64,000 nt of DNA from Pseudomonas frederiksbergensis (GTDB lineage: Bacteria > Pseudomonadota > Gammaproteobacteria > Pseudomonadales > Pseudomonadaceae): positions 2,393,501 to 2,457,500 of the forward strand of contig NZ_FNTF01000002.1 in NCBI RefSeq assembly GCF_900105495.1, given 5' to 3'. Position numbers and translations under genes: made by a program. The notes beneath the pieces are model-generated. The model was not told the origin of the DNA, did not search any database, and saw only the letters and a list, made by a program, of their open reading frames with translations. Shown here piece by piece: positions 51,261-61,272 of the stretch; position 1 is the stretch's first letter; every line of letters starts with the position of its first letter.

Positions 51261-52874
51261 TCAGGCCTCGAGGCCGAGGATGTCGCGGGCCACGGCTTCT
51301 GCAATCCGAATCCCGTCGACACCGGCCGACAGAATCCCGCCCGCATAACCCGCGCCTTCACCCGCCGGGAACAAGCCTTTCACGTTCAGGCTCTGCATCG
51401 ACTCGTCACGGGTAATCCGCAGCGGCGACGACGTACGGGTCTCGATCCCGGTCAACACCGCGTCGTGCAGCGAGTAACCGCGAATCTGCTTCTCGAACGC
51501 CGGCAATGCTTCGCGAATGGCTTCGATGGCGAACGCCGGCAAGGCCAACGCCAGATCACCCAAGGCAACGCCTGGTTTGTAGGACGGTTCAACGCTGCCC
51601 AGTTCGGTGGACGGCTTGCCGGCAATGAAGTCGCCGACCAGTTGCGCCGGCGCTTCGTAGTTGCTGCCGCCCAGCACAAAGGCGTGGGATTCCAGGCGTT
51701 CCTGCAACTCGATACCCGCCAGCGGGCCGCCCGGGTAATCGACTTCCGGGGTGATCCCGACGACGATCCCGGAGTTGGCGTTGCGCTCGTTACGCGAGTA
51801 TTGGCTCATGCCGTTGGTGACCACGCGGCCCGGCTCGGACGTCGCCGCCACCACGGTGCCGCCCGGGCACATGCAGAAGCTGTAGACCGAACGGCCGTTG
51901 CTGGCGTGGTGCACCAGTTTGTAGTCCGCAGCGCCGAGTTTCGGGTGCCCGGCGTATTTACCCAAGCGGGCGCGGTCGATCAGCGATTGCGGATGCTCGA
52001 TGCGGAAACCTACCGAAAACGGCTTGGCTTCCATGAACACGCCACGGCCATGCAGCATGCGGAAGGTATCGCGGGCACTGTGGCCGAGGGCCAGGATCAC
52101 GTGTTTCGAGTGGATCTGCTCGCCGCCATTGAGCTCGACGCCGACCAGTTGGCCGTCCTCGATCAAGACGTCGGTAACGCGCTGCTGGAAGCGCACTTCG
52201 CCGCCCAACGCGCGAATTTGCTCACGCATGTTTTCCACAACACCGGTCAGACGGAACGTACCAATGTGCGGTTTGCTGACGTAGAGGATTTCTTCCGGCG
52301 CGCCTGCTTTTACGAACTCGTGCAGGACCTTGCGACCGATGAATTTCGGGTCCTTGATCTGGCTGTAAAGCTTGCCGTCAGAGAACGTCCCCGCACCACC
52401 TTCGCCGAATTGCACGTTGGATTCCGGGTTAAGCACGCTTTTACGCCACAGACCCCAAGTGTCCTTGGTGCGCTGACGCACTTCGGTGCCGCGCTCGAGG
52501 ATGATCGGCTTGAAGCCCATTTGCGCCAGCAGCAGCCCGGCGAAAATCCCGCACGGACCGAAGCCCACGACGACGGGACGTTGCTCAAGATCAGCCGGCG
52601 CCTGGCCGACCACTTTGTAGCTGACATCCGGCGCCACGTTGACGTTACGGTCATCGGCGAACGTGTGCAGCACCGTTGCCTCATCGCGAACGTTGAGGTC
52701 GATGGTGTAGATGAAGCACAGTTCGGAGGACTTTTTGCGCGCATCGTAGCTGCGCTTGAACAAGGTGAAATCGAGCAGGTCATCACTGGTGATGCCCAGG
52801 CGCTGCACGATGGCAGGGCGCAGGTCTTCTTCGGGATGGTCGATCGGCAGCTTGAGTTCGGTGATTCGTAACAT
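51261..52874 (-). CDS. FAD-dependent oxidoreductase (COG2509-type)
   Basis: The 537-residue protein has an N-terminal RNA-binding-like/ACT-like region (about 1-90), then a dinucleotide-binding fold RPVVVGFGPCGIFAGLLLAQ (about 98-117). Further family motifs are NVQFGEGGAGTFSDGKLYSQ and the C-terminal FAD contact LFPAGEGAGYAGGILSAGVD. These uncharacterised FAD-dependent dehydrogenases are widespread. The start MLRITELKLPIDH is standard. Substrate unknown. Confidence 0.88.
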   Translation of the reverse strand: MLRITELKLPIDHPEEDLRPAIVQRLGITSDDLLDFTLFKRSYDARKKSSELCFIYTIDLNVRDEATVLHTFADDRNVNVAPDVSYKVVGQAPADLEQRPVVVGFGPCGIFAGLLLAQMGFKPIILERGTEVRQRTKDTWGLWRKSVLNPESNVQFGEGGAGTFSDGKLYSQIKDPKFIGRKVLHEFVKAGAPEEILYVSKPHIGTFRLTGVVENMREQIRALGGEVRFQQRVTDVLIEDGQLVGVELNGGEQIHSKHVILALGHSARDTFRMLHGRGVFMEAKPFSVGFRIEHPQSLIDRARLGKYAGHPKLGAADYKLVHHASNGRSVYSFCMCPGGTVVAATSEPGRVVTNGMSQYSRNERNANSGIVVGITPEVDYPGGPLAGIELQERLESHAFVLGGSNYEAPAQLVGDFIAGKPSTELGSVEPSYKPGVALGDLALALPAFAIEAIREALPAFEKQIRGYSLHDAVLTGIETRTSSPLRITRDESMQSLNVKGLFPAGEGAGYAGGILSAGVDGIRIAEAVARDILGLEA

Positions 52875-52969
52875 GACAGGATCCGGTTCGCGGGGCGCAC
52901 AACTGCGCCAAGGCGTTTGAAGCCCGCGATTATAAGCCTCAAAGAATGATTCCCGTGAGGCTAAAACGA

Positions 52970-53623
52970 TCAGTCGTTACGCGATCCGCCGAAATACCCG
53001 CAACCACGCTGAACCTGGCCGTCGACGCGCAGTTCGGCGCTCATGTGCTGGACGCTGCCGGTGGTGCTGTCGACGCAACGTTGCGGCGCGACCCACAATT
53101 CGATGTGCTGGTTATTGGCTTCGGTACTGAGGTTGAAGCGGCCATCGCCCAATTGTTCTTCAACGTAGGGCACGGCCAATGGCGGCTGACCGGCGCGCTC
53201 GATGACCATGCCTTTGCCGCTGACTTTCACGTTCCACTCAGGCCCATGGCCGGCGGCGCGCAGGATAAGCAATTTGAAATTCGGATCGTTGCACGCGGTG
53301 CCCGAGCGCTCGACGCGGTACAGCTGCGCAAGATCGAGGCGACTATGGACGACCTGTCCGCGTACGTCAGCAAACAGCTTGCCCTGGTCATCGGCCAGTG
53401 TCGCGGCCTCTTGCAGGACGCTGGTGCCGCCGGTGTCGTTGACCACATAACTGCGCTGTTCGTTGCACGGCTGGAACAGCAGCTTGCCGTCGGCCGCCAG
53501 CAACTGGCCCTGCATGCGGGTCTGGCCCACGTGGGAGGCACTCTCACGCGGGCCGTCGAGCAACTGGCAAGCGGCGAACAACGGAAGCAGGGCAACAAGG
53601 ACTAAGGAACGGGCAACGCGCAT
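52970..53623 (-). CDS. Predicted lipoprotein (COG3650-like, heat-shock HslJ-type region)
   Basis: The 217-residue protein from the ATG at 53623 has lipobox LFAAC (Cys19). The mature part has an N-terminal MliC/COG3650-like beta domain (QGQLLAADGKLLFQPCNEQR) and a C-terminal domain with GHGPEWNVKVSGKGMVIERA, a typical membrane-associated COG3650 segment. Pairs of cysteines (for example in FQPCNEQR and TACNDPN) may form disulfides. Function unknown; an envelope location is expected. Confidence 0.78.
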   Translation of the reverse strand: MRVARSLVLVALLPLFAACQLLDGPRESASHVGQTRMQGQLLAADGKLLFQPCNEQRSYVVNDTGGTSVLQEAATLADDQGKLFADVRGQVVHSRLDLAQLYRVERSGTACNDPNFKLLILRAAGHGPEWNVKVSGKGMVIERAGQPPLAVPYVEEQLGDGRFNLSTEANNQHIELWVAPQRCVDSTTGSVQHMSAELRVDGQVQRGCGYFGGSRND

Positions 53624-53708
53624 CTTTGAGTCTCCAGACAAGTGTCGCCACGTTACTCAGCCTGACCGTTCATCACAACCCCGCTACTTTTGAATTCGAT
53701 TCGCTCAT

Positions 53709-53735
53709 CACTTGTAGGAGCACGGTTGTGGCGGT
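53709..53735. repeat. Solitary truncated REP-like element
   Basis: CTTGTAGGAGCACGGTTGTG resembles the 5' part of a family A arm and runs up to the SDR stop codon. No partner arm. Confidence 0.4.
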
Positions 53736-54335
53736 TTAGCCCACGTGAAAGGTCTGGCCTGTTTGCAGGCCTTCCACACTTTTGGCGTAGGCCAATGCCA
53801 CATCGGCCGCCAGAACCGGTTTGTAACCACGGAAATACGGCGCGTATTTGCCCATGGCTTCGACCAGTACGTTCGGGCTCACCGAATTGACGCGCAGGCC
53901 GCGAGGCAGTTCGATCGCAGCGGCGCGGACGAAGCTGTCCAGGGCGCCATTGACCAGCGCTGCCGAGGCGCCGCTGCGAATCGGGTCGTGGCTGAGCACG
54001 CCGGTGGTGAAGGTGAACGAGGCACCGTCATTGGCGTACTCGCGGCCAATCAACAGCAGATTGACCTGGCCCATCAACTTGTCTTTCAGGCCCAGCGCGA
54101 AGCTTTCTTCGGTCATTTCACCGAGGGGGGCGAAGGTCACGTTGCCGGCGGCGCAGATCAGAGCATCGAATTTGCCGGTTTGCTCGAACAGTTTGCGAAT
54201 CGAAGCGCTGTCGCTGATATCCACATGGAAATCACCGCTGTTGCGGCCGATGCGGATGATCTTGTGACGCTCGGACAGCTCCTTGTCGACCGCCGAACCG
54301 ATGGTGCCGCCTGCGCCTATCAAAAGAATTTTCAT
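53736..54335 (-). CDS. Short-chain dehydrogenase/reductase lacking the usual Tyr-Lys pair
   Basis: The 199-residue SDR has the coenzyme loop MKILLIGAGGTIGSAV and an ALICAAGNVTF segment (NAG-like). At the catalytic site the family's YxxxK is absent: the region reads SGASAALVNGALDSFVRAAA, with Ala and Asn in place of Tyr and Lys. I recall a bacterial subgroup with the same ALVNGAL sequence, so this is probably not decay. It is divergent from a LysR gene 104 bp away, its likely regulator. Confidence 0.85.
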   Translation of the reverse strand: MKILLIGAGGTIGSAVDKELSERHKIIRIGRNSGDFHVDISDSASIRKLFEQTGKFDALICAAGNVTFAPLGEMTEESFALGLKDKLMGQVNLLLIGREYANDGASFTFTTGVLSHDPIRSGASAALVNGALDSFVRAAAIELPRGLRVNSVSPNVLVEAMGKYAPYFRGYKPVLAADVALAYAKSVEGLQTGQTFHVG

Positions 54336-54439
54336 GCTGCTGTTCCTGAGTGGATTGAAAGAGGCTTCAGTCTAGAGTGGTTTTTTCCATCGATAAGCGC
54401 GCTAATAGGCAACCTTTGGTTTTCAAATGGAAACAATCC

Positions 54440-55351
54440 ATGAGCGAAATGGATGATCTGGCGGCGTTCGCGATATTGATTGAAGCAGGGAGTTTCACCT
54501 TGGCGGCGCAGCAGTTGGGGTGCAGCAAAGGTCAGTTGTCCAAGCGCATCAGCCAACTGGAATCGCGGTTTTCAGTGGTGCTGCTGCAACGCACCACCCG
54601 CCGTTTGAGCCTGACCGCTGCCGGGGCGGCGCTGTTGCCGCAAGCCCAGGCGCTCGTCGTCCAGGTCGAGAGGGCGCGTCAGGCATTGGCGCGGCTGAAG
54701 GACGACATGGCCGGGCCGGTACGTATGACGGTTCCGGTATCGCTGGGGGAAACCTTCTTCGATGGCTTGTTACTGGAGTTTTCTGGCAAGTACCCCGAGG
54801 TGCAGATCGAGCTGGACCTGAGCAACAACTACCGCGATTTGACTCGCGACGGGTTTGATCTGGCGGTTCGTTCCGAGGTGGGTAATGACGAGCGCCTGGT
54901 GGCCCGACCACTATTGGCCTGGCACGAAATGACCTGCGCCAGCCCGGCTTATCTTGAACAATACGGCGAACCGATGACACCGCAGGCACTCGCTGACCAT
55001 CGCTGTCTGCTCAACAGTCACTACAGCGGTCGCGAAGAGTGGCTCTATCACCAGCAACATGAATTGTTGCGGGTGCGCGTGTCGGGACCGTTCGCCAGCA
55101 ACCATTACAGCCTGCTGAAAAAAGCCGCACTGGCCGGCGCCGGCATTGCGCGGTTGCCGTCCTACCTGCTGCAAGCGGAATTGGCTGACGGCCGTTTGCG
55201 CTGGCTCCTTCGTGACTATCAGACCCGCCGTATGCCGATGTACCTGGTGCATCCGTATCAGGGCGGTTTGCCAAAGCGTACGCAGGTGTTGGCGGACTAT
55301 TTGATTGGCTGGTTCAAGCGCAGCGGCGAAGCGCTGGATCGACTGCGCTAG
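54440..55351 (+). CDS. LysR family transcriptional regulator
   Basis: The 303-residue regulator from the ATG at 54440 has an N-terminal winged helix (MSEMDDLAAFAILIEAGSFT, SKGQLSKRISQLESRFSVVL), a linker helix, and an effector domain beginning VRMTVPVSLGETFFDGLLLE. It belongs to the large AaeR/DsdC-like clade common in Pseudomonas. The divergent SDR gene is the obvious target. The shared gap contains TTTGGTTTTCAAATGG and further AT-rich sequence suited to a LysR box. Confidence 0.92.
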   Translation: MSEMDDLAAFAILIEAGSFTLAAQQLGCSKGQLSKRISQLESRFSVVLLQRTTRRLSLTAAGAALLPQAQALVVQVERARQALARLKDDMAGPVRMTVPVSLGETFFDGLLLEFSGKYPEVQIELDLSNNYRDLTRDGFDLAVRSEVGNDERLVARPLLAWHEMTCASPAYLEQYGEPMTPQALADHRCLLNSHYSGREEWLYHQQHELLRVRVSGPFASNHYSLLKKAALAGAGIARLPSYLLQAELADGRLRWLLRDYQTRRMPMYLVHPYQGGLPKRTQVLADYLIGWFKRSGEALDRLR

Positions 55352-55356
55352 TCGAT

Positions 55357-55387
55357 GATCGTTCCCACGCAGAGCGTGGGAACGATC
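55357..55387. repeat. Short REP-like hairpin, family B (single arm pair)
   Basis: GATCGTTCCCACGCAGAGCG...TGGGAACGATC is a self-complementary 31-bp element lacking the inner arms of the other family B copies. Confidence 0.85.
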
Positions 55388-55413
55388 GGTCATCGTCGTT
55401 GAATGTAAAAACG

Positions 55414-55438
55414 AAAAACGGCCCGAAGGCCGTTTTTT
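55414..55438. terminator. Bidirectional terminator between the LysR gene and braG
   Basis: AAAAACGGCC-CGAA-GGCCGTTTTT is a perfect stem with A and T runs, usable from both convergent transcripts. Confidence 0.92.
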
Positions 55439-55453
55439 GTTTACCGCAAAGAC

Positions 55454-56155
55454 TCAACCACCCAGGTACGCTTCGCGCACTTTCGGATCAGTCAGTAGTG
55501 CTTCCCCAGTGCCTGTCATCACCACCCGGCCGTTCTCCAGAACGTACGCACGGTCGGCGATTTTCAGCGCCTGGTTGGCGTTCTGCTCCACCAGAAACAC
55601 CGTCACGCCATCCTTGCGCAGCTGTTCGATGATGTCGAAGATCTGCTGGATGATGATCGGCGCCAGGCCCAACGAAGGTTCGTCGAGCAGCAACAGCTTG
55701 GGTTTGCTCATCAGCGCACGGCCGATGGCGAGCATTTGCTGCTCGCCGCCGGACATGGTGCCGCCGCGTTGGGCGAAGCGTTCTTTCAGGCGTGGGAAAA
55801 GTTCGAGGACTTTGTCCATCTGTTCCTGATAATCGCCTTTGTCGGTGAAGAACCCGCCCATGGCGAGGTTTTCTTCCACGGTCAGACGGGCAAACACCCG
55901 GCGACCTTCCGGCACGACAGCGATGCTCTTGCGCATGATCTGCGAGGAACTCTGACCGACCAATTCCTCACCCATGTAGCGGATGCTGCCGCTGTGGGCT
56001 TGCGGCGAACCGCAGAGCGTCATCAGCAGGGTCGATTTGCCGGCACCGTTGGCGCCGATCAGGGTCACGATCTCGCCCTGGCGGACTTCGACGTTGACGC
56101 TGTGCAGGGCCTGGATCTTGCCGTAGAAGGTGGAAACGTTTTCGAATTGCAGCAT
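55454..56155 (-). CDS. braG: Branched-chain amino acid ABC transporter ATP-binding protein (BraG/LivF)
   Basis: The 233-residue ATPase has Walker A GANGAGKST (about 34-42), signature MSGGEQQMLAIGRAL and Walker B LLLLDEPSLGLAP. It lacks the extra loop of the LivG type, so it is the LivF type. It is the last gene of the operon. Its ATG directly abuts the stop codon of the preceding gene, so translation is coupled. It ends at a bidirectional terminator. Confidence 0.94.
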   Translation of the reverse strand: MLQFENVSTFYGKIQALHSVNVEVRQGEIVTLIGANGAGKSTLLMTLCGSPQAHSGSIRYMGEELVGQSSSQIMRKSIAVVPEGRRVFARLTVEENLAMGGFFTDKGDYQEQMDKVLELFPRLKERFAQRGGTMSGGEQQMLAIGRALMSKPKLLLLDEPSLGLAPIIIQQIFDIIEQLRKDGVTVFLVEQNANQALKIADRAYVLENGRVVMTGTGEALLTDPKVREAYLGG

Positions 56156-56923
56156 TTACGCTTCCCCCAGGTAGGCTTTGATCACTTCGGGATTGTCGCG
56201 GATCTGTTCCGGCGTGCCGTCGGCCAGAGGCGTGCCCTGGTTGATCACGACGATGTGGTCGGAAATGCTCATGACCAGTTTCATGTCGTGTTCGATCAGC
56301 AGCACGGTGACGTTGTGCTCTTCACGCAACATGCTGATCAGTGCCTTCAGGTCTTCGGTTTCCTTCGGGTTCAGGCCAGCGGCCGGTTCGTCGAGCATGA
56401 GGATCCGCGGGCGGGTCATCATGCAGCGAGCGATTTCCAGACGCCGTTGCTGACCGTAGGCCAGGGTGCCGGCCGGACGGTTGGCGAATGCCTTGAGGTT
56501 GACCTTGTCCAGCCAGAACTCGGCGAACTCCATGGCCTCGCGTTCGCTCTTGCGGAACGCCGGGGTCTTGAACAGACCGGCCAGGAAGTTGGTGTTCAGG
56601 TGACGGTGCTGGGCGATCAAGAGGTTCTCGACCGCGGTCATGTCCTTGAACAACCGCACGTTCTGGAAAGTCCGCACCACGCCTTTGAGGGCGATCTTGT
56701 GGCCGGGCAGGCCCTGGATCGGCTCGCCGTCCAGCAAGATGCTGCCGCCACTTGGCTGGTAGAAACCGGTCAGGCAGTTGAACACGGTGGTCTTGCCGGC
56801 GCCGTTAGGGCCGATCAGTGCCACCACCTGTTTTTCCTTCACGCTCAAGGCTACGCCGTTGACCGCCAGCAAGCCGCCGAAGCGCATGCTCAGATTTTCG
56901 ACTTTAAGGATCTCGCGGCTCAT
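56156..56923 (-). CDS. braF: Branched-chain amino acid ABC transporter ATP-binding protein (BraF/LivG)
   Basis: The 255-residue ATPase has Walker [19 protein letters not shown] (about 38-55), the LivG-type long insert ([17 protein letters not shown] and a region to about 125), signature [15 protein letters not shown], and Walker [14 protein letters not shown]. It overlaps braE by 4 nt and pairs with the LivF-type subunit to power uptake. Confidence 0.94.
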   Translation of the reverse strand: MSREILKVENLSMRFGGLLAVNGVALSVKEKQVVALIGPNGAGKTTVFNCLTGFYQPSGGSILLDGEPIQGLPGHKIALKGVVRTFQNVRLFKDMTAVENLLIAQHRHLNTNFLAGLFKTPAFRKSEREAMEFAEFWLDKVNLKAFANRPAGTLAYGQQRRLEIARCMMTRPRILMLDEPAAGLNPKETEDLKALISMLREEHNVTVLLIEHDMKLVMSISDHIVVINQGTPLADGTPEQIRDNPEVIKAYLGEA

Positions 56924-58176
56924 TTGCGCAGCTCCATGTGAGGACGTTGCATGGGCAGCAGGCCTTGAGGACGCCAGATCATCATCAGCACCATCAAGGC
57001 GCCGAACATCAACATGCGGTACTCACTGAACTCACGCATCATTTCAGGCAACAGGATCATCACCACGGCAGCCAGGATCACGCCCAGTTGCGAGCCCATG
57101 CCACCCAGTACCACGATGGCGAGAATGATCGCCGACTCGATGAAGGTGAAAGACTCCGGCGTCACCAGGCCCTGACGCGCAGCGAAGAAGCTGCCGGCAA
57201 AACCGGCGAAGCTGGCGCCCAGGGTGAAGGCCGACAGCTTGATGACTGTAGGATTGAGACCCAGCGCACGGCAGGCAATTTCGTCTTCACGCAGCGCTTC
57301 CCACGCGCGGCCCAGCGGCATGCGCAGCAAACGGTTGATGACGAACAGCGCAGCCAGTGCCAGGAACAATGCAACCAGGTAAAGGAAAATCACCTTGTTG
57401 ATCGAGTTGTAGGCCAGGCCGAAGTATTCGTGGAAGGTCTGCATGCCTTCTGCCGCTTTACGTTCGAAGGTCAGGCCGAAGAACGTCGGTTTCTCGATGT
57501 TGCTGATGCCGTTCGGGCCACCGGTGAGGCCCGTCAGGTTACGCAGGAACAGTCGGATGATTTCACCGAAGCCCAGGGTCACGATCGCCAGGTAGTCACC
57601 ACGCAAACGCAGGACCGGGAAACCCAGCAGGAAGCCGAAGGTGGCCGCCATCAGGCCGGCGATCGGCAGGCAGATCCAGAAGCTCAAGCCGTAGTAATGC
57701 GACAGCAACGCATAACTGTAGGCACCGACGGCATAGAAGCCGACATACCCGAGGTCAAGCAGACCGGCCAGGCCGACCACGATGTTCAGGCCCAGGCCCA
57801 GCATCACGTAGATCAGCACCAGGGTGGCGATATCCACCGCCCCGCGAGAGCCGAAGAACGGCCACACCAGTGCGCCGGCGATCAACGCAATGATGATCCA
57901 GCGCTGGGTGGTCGGCAGGGTCAGGAAGTTGCTGGCCTTGGCCGGAATCAGCGGCATGCTTGGCGAAGACCGCCAGGCCGAGCTGATCTGTTGGTCGAAG
58001 AGCACCCGCAGGAACATCAGCACCGAGCACACGGCGATGGTGATCAGGATTGCATCGCTGGTGCCATGGACTTCGAGGTTGATGCCGACGATGGTCAGTT
58101 TCAGACCGAGTACCGGGTAGGCAACCGCCCACACCAGCAAGGCGCTGAACAACGCCTGTTTAAGATTCCTAGTCAT
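56920..58176 (-). CDS. braE: Branched-chain amino acid ABC transporter permease (BraE/LivM)
   Basis: The 418-residue permease has a DUF3382-type N-terminal extension of about 100 residues, as in Pseudomonas and E. coli LivM. A core of about eight membrane helices follows, with [20 protein letters not shown] and the ATPase-contact segment [19 protein letters not shown]. It overlaps both neighbours by ATGA, consistent with stoichiometric synthesis of BraD, BraE and BraF. Confidence 0.94.
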   Translation of the reverse strand: MTRNLKQALFSALLVWAVAYPVLGLKLTIVGINLEVHGTSDAILITIAVCSVLMFLRVLFDQQISSAWRSSPSMPLIPAKASNFLTLPTTQRWIIIALIAGALVWPFFGSRGAVDIATLVLIYVMLGLGLNIVVGLAGLLDLGYVGFYAVGAYSYALLSHYYGLSFWICLPIAGLMAATFGFLLGFPVLRLRGDYLAIVTLGFGEIIRLFLRNLTGLTGGPNGISNIEKPTFFGLTFERKAAEGMQTFHEYFGLAYNSINKVIFLYLVALFLALAALFVINRLLRMPLGRAWEALREDEIACRALGLNPTVIKLSAFTLGASFAGFAGSFFAARQGLVTPESFTFIESAIILAIVVLGGMGSQLGVILAAVVMILLPEMMREFSEYRMLMFGALMVLMMIWRPQGLLPMQRPHMELRK

Positions 58177-59096
58177 ACTTTCTCAACCTCCGGACGGCCC
58201 AACAGGCCGGTTGGCCGGAACAACAACACCAGAACCAATAGACCGAACGCCACGACGTCCTTGTACTGGTCGCCGAAGATATCGGCACCAAAGGCTTCCG
58301 CCACCCCCAGCACGATCCCGCCGAGCATGGCGCCGGGGATGCTGCCGATACCGCCCAGTACCGCTGCGGTGAAGGCCTTGAGGCCGACGAGGAAACCGGC
58401 GTTCGGGTTGATCACGCCATATTGCATGCTCAGCAACACCGCCGCGATGGCGGCCAGTGCGGCACCGATGACGAAGGTCAGGGCGATGATGTTGTTGGTG
58501 TTGATACCCAAGAGGTTGGCCATCTTGATGTCTTCGGCACAGGCGCGGCAGGCGCGACCCAGGCGAGAGCGGGAGATGAACAGCGTCAGGCCGAGCATGG
58601 CGACCAGGGTCACCACGAACACCACGATTTGCATGTAGGAAATCAGCACTTCATGTGCGCCACCTGGCCCGATGGAGAAGTTGCCGGGGATCAGGTTGGG
58701 GATGGATTTGTCCTTGGAGTCTTGCGCCAGCAGAACCGTGTTCTGCAGGAAGATCGACATGCCGATGGCGGAAATCAGCGGGATCAGACGGTTGCTGCCG
58801 CGCAGGGGGCGGTAGGCGATCCGTTCGATGCTGTAACCGTAGGCACTGGTCACGACAATGGTCGCGAGGAAAGCGGCGGTCATCAACAGTGGAACACTGT
58901 CGAGTCCCAGCATGGCCAGCCCGGCGATGGCGATAAACGCCACGTAGGAGCCGATCATGTACACCTCGCCGTGGGCGAAGTTGATCATTCCAATGATGCC
59001 GTAAACCATCGTATAGCCGATGGCGATCAGGGCATACGTGCTGCCAATGGTCAGACCATTAACCAGCTGTTGGAAGAAGTGATAGATGTCAGGCAT
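58173..59096 (-). CDS. braD: Branched-chain amino acid ABC transporter permease (BraD/LivH)
   Basis: The 307-residue permease has about eight helices. Typical segments are [20 protein letters not shown] at the N-terminus, [17 protein letters not shown], and the coupling loop [20 protein letters not shown]. It is separated from the binding-protein gene braC by 232 bp that contains a strong stem-loop. Confidence 0.94.
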   Translation of the reverse strand: MPDIYHFFQQLVNGLTIGSTYALIAIGYTMVYGIIGMINFAHGEVYMIGSYVAFIAIAGLAMLGLDSVPLLMTAAFLATIVVTSAYGYSIERIAYRPLRGSNRLIPLISAIGMSIFLQNTVLLAQDSKDKSIPNLIPGNFSIGPGGAHEVLISYMQIVVFVVTLVAMLGLTLFISRSRLGRACRACAEDIKMANLLGINTNNIIALTFVIGAALAAIAAVLLSMQYGVINPNAGFLVGLKAFTAAVLGGIGSIPGAMLGGIVLGVAEAFGADIFGDQYKDVVAFGLLVLVLLFRPTGLLGRPEVEKV

Positions 59097-59276
59097 TACA
59101 GCGCTCCTAAAAACCTGATACGCATTTCACTGGTGGAGTCATTTTCCCGCTCGAGCCCCGTGGATCTGCATCCACTTCGAACGCGAGGTTTGCCAGCGAA
59201 CCGCTGATGACGGTTTTGAGATTTTCAGGTGGGGAGACTGGCGGATCACGCCAGCGCGGCCCAATACGTTCGTAAA

Positions 59277-59306
59277 ACAAAGCCCACGGCACGCCGTGGG
59301 CTTTGT
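59277..59306 (-). terminator. Stem-loop between braC and braD (attenuating terminator)
   Basis: ACAAAGCCCACGG (59277-59289) pairs perfectly over 13 bp with CCGTGGGCTTTGT (59294-59306) around a 4-nt loop; on the minus strand TTTTACG follows. Located just after braC, it should favour binding-protein expression over the membrane genes. Confidence 0.82.
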
Positions 59307-59328
59307 TGGCAGTCAGTCAGGCAACGCC

Positions 59329-60456
59329 TTACTGAGGCTTGGCTTCAGTTTTAGGTTTGCCGAAGTGCCACTCGTAAACCACAAATTTGAAGTCTTTCAG
59401 GTCGCCCTTATCGTCGAAGCTCAGGTCGCCAGTCGGCGTCTTGAAGGTGCCTGCATGGATGGCTTCAGCCACTTTGGCAGTGTCTTCGCTCTTGGCTGCC
59501 TTGATACCGTCGGCAATCACGGTCACCGCCGAGTAGGACGGGAACACGAACGGACCGCTCGGGTCTTCTTTCTTGGCTTTGAACGCGTCAGCCAGGGCGA
59601 TGTTGGCCGGATCCTGGTCGAAGGATTTCGGCAGGGTCACCAGCAAACCTTCGGAAGCGTCTTTGGCGATCTGCGAAATGGAGTCGTTACCCACGCCTTC
59701 CGGACCCATGAACTTGGCTTTCAGGCCTTTTTCCTGGGCTTGACGCAGGATCAGGCCCAGCTCCGGGTGGTAGCCGCCGTAGTAGACGAAGTCGACGTTG
59801 GCCTGCTTGAGCTTGGAGATCATCGAGGAGAAGTCTTTGTCGCCGGCGTTGATGCCTTCGAACACGGCAACCTTGACGTTTTTGCCTTCCAGGGTTTTCT
59901 TCACGGCGGTGGCGATGCCTTCACCGTATTGCTGTTTGTCGTGCAGGACAGCAACGATTTTCGGTTTTACGAAGTCGGCAATGTAGTTACCGGCGGCAGG
60001 GCCCTGGGCGCTGTCCAGACCGATGGTGCGGAACACCATTTTGTAACCACGGGAAGTGATGTCCGGGCTGGTGGCAGCCGGGGTAATCATGATCACGCCT
60101 TCGTCTTCGTAAATGTCCGAAGCCGGTTGAGTGGAGCTGGAGCACAGGTGACCGACCACGAACTTGACGCCGTCGTTGACGACTTTGTTCGCGACCGCTA
60201 CCGCTTGTTTTGGATCACAGGCGTCATCGTATTCCACGGCTTCGAGTTTCTTGCCGTCTACGCCGCCTTTGGCGTTGATCTGTTCGATGGCCATTTTGGC
60301 GCCACTGAACTGCATGTCGCCGTATTGGGCTACAGGGCCGGTTTTAGGGCCGGCGATGCCGATCTTGATGGTGTCAGCTGCGAACGAATGGCTGGCAACC
60401 CCGGCCAGAACCATAGCGGCAAACAGTTTGGAAATCTGCTTAGTAGCCTTAGTCAT
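59329..60456 (-). CDS. braC: Branched-chain amino acid periplasmic binding protein (BraC/LivK)
   Basis: The 375-residue precursor has a signal peptide ending SHSFA (about 22-26). The mature part has the type I periplasmic-binding fold: IKIGIAGPKTGPVAQYGDMQ, VVGHLCSSSTQPASDIYEDE (amino acid contact serine and threonine), and one disulfide from C80-type DDACDPKQ and HLCSS cysteines. It binds Leu, Ile, Val (and in P. aeruginosa also Ala, Thr). First gene of braCDEFG. Confidence 0.94.
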   Translation of the reverse strand: MTKATKQISKLFAAMVLAGVASHSFAADTIKIGIAGPKTGPVAQYGDMQFSGAKMAIEQINAKGGVDGKKLEAVEYDDACDPKQAVAVANKVVNDGVKFVVGHLCSSSTQPASDIYEDEGVIMITPAATSPDITSRGYKMVFRTIGLDSAQGPAAGNYIADFVKPKIVAVLHDKQQYGEGIATAVKKTLEGKNVKVAVFEGINAGDKDFSSMISKLKQANVDFVYYGGYHPELGLILRQAQEKGLKAKFMGPEGVGNDSISQIAKDASEGLLVTLPKSFDQDPANIALADAFKAKKEDPSGPFVFPSYSAVTVIADGIKAAKSEDTAKVAEAIHAGTFKTPTGDLSFDDKGDLKDFKFVVYEWHFGKPKTEAKPQ

Positions 60457-60794
60457 AGTGCTCCACTCTTACTGTTGTAGTTTTTATAGTCCTGGCGCCG
60501 TAGCAGCAGAACCGGGTCAGATATCTTCGATATCCTCCGGAAAATGCCCCCGGCAACTGTACCGGTACAGTGTAGAGCGCCAATTGTTAGCCTGGGAAGC
60601 TGGCGCCAGGGGGCAAAACCAGAGGGTGTCGCTTTATTGAAAGAAAAAGACAGAATGGCGGCGGGGGTTATAGCTGAAATATCAGCAATCCTTGGCTTTC
60701 CTGCTGTTTTCAATCGGTAACTCAATTGCAGCCGGGTTTTTCTGCCAGAGCACCAACGTTATGATTACGTCGATTTCTTTTCCGGACAGGACCC
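60457..60794. other. Divergent control region between braC and the DUF2288 gene
   Basis: 338 bp without a gene. It holds the braC promoter. Two palindromes stand out: GATATC-TTC-GATATC (60520-60534) and the perfect ACTGTACCGGTACAGT (60556-60571). Confidence 0.55.
60556..60571. promoter_or_regulatory. Perfect 16-bp palindrome upstream of braC
   Basis: ACTGTACCGGTACAGT is fully self-complementary, 100 bp before the braC start. It looks like a site for a dimeric repressor or activator. The CTG-CAG spacing (8 bp) is too short for LexA. Regulator unknown. Confidence 0.5.
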
Positions 60795-61100
60795 ATGACT
60801 CAAGAACCTAGCACCCTCTATGCCAAGCTGCTTGGTGAAACCGCATCTATTACCTGGAAGGAGCTGGAGCCGTTCTTCGCCAGGGGTGCCCTATTGTGGG
60901 TCGATCCCGGTCTGGATTTGATTGCTGCAGCGGAGGCAGTCGCGACCGACGAAGGCCAGAAAGTGGCTGCCTGGCTGGCCGCCGACAAGGTCGCCAAGCT
61001 GTCTGAAACGCGGGCGCTGGATCTTTTTGAACGCGATCCGGAGCTGTGGGCAGTGGTCGTTTCGCCGTGGATCCTGATCCAGGAAAGGGCGACGAGCTGA
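60795..61100 (+). CDS. DUF2288 family protein
   Basis: The 101-residue cytoplasmic protein (LYAKLLGETASITWKELEPF, GALLWVDPGLDLIAAAEAVA) matches DUF2288, a small family with no known function that I recall next to braC in other Pseudomonas. No membrane or metal motif. It is a single gene; 61101-61272 after it shows nothing further. Confidence 0.85.
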   Translation: MTQEPSTLYAKLLGETASITWKELEPFFARGALLWVDPGLDLIAAAEAVATDEGQKVAAWLAADKVAKLSETRALDLFERDPELWAVVVSPWILIQERATS

Positions 61101-61272
61101 GAATTCGCACTTCATTGGTGCGCGACTTTGTCGGGCAAAAGTGTGTAGCCGAGTAGCGTGATGGCATGTTGCCGTAGAGAAAGGCCACAGGCGGGCCAGC
61201 ATCACGGTGACGTAAACGTAACGGGAACAGTTTATCGAGCAGCCGATTGGTTGCTTAATTGTTTCTGGATGT

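Noticed and set aside
59296..60480. Open frame of 394 codons antisense to braC
   Set aside because: Shadow; it runs across the braC-braD stem-loop and has no family likeness.
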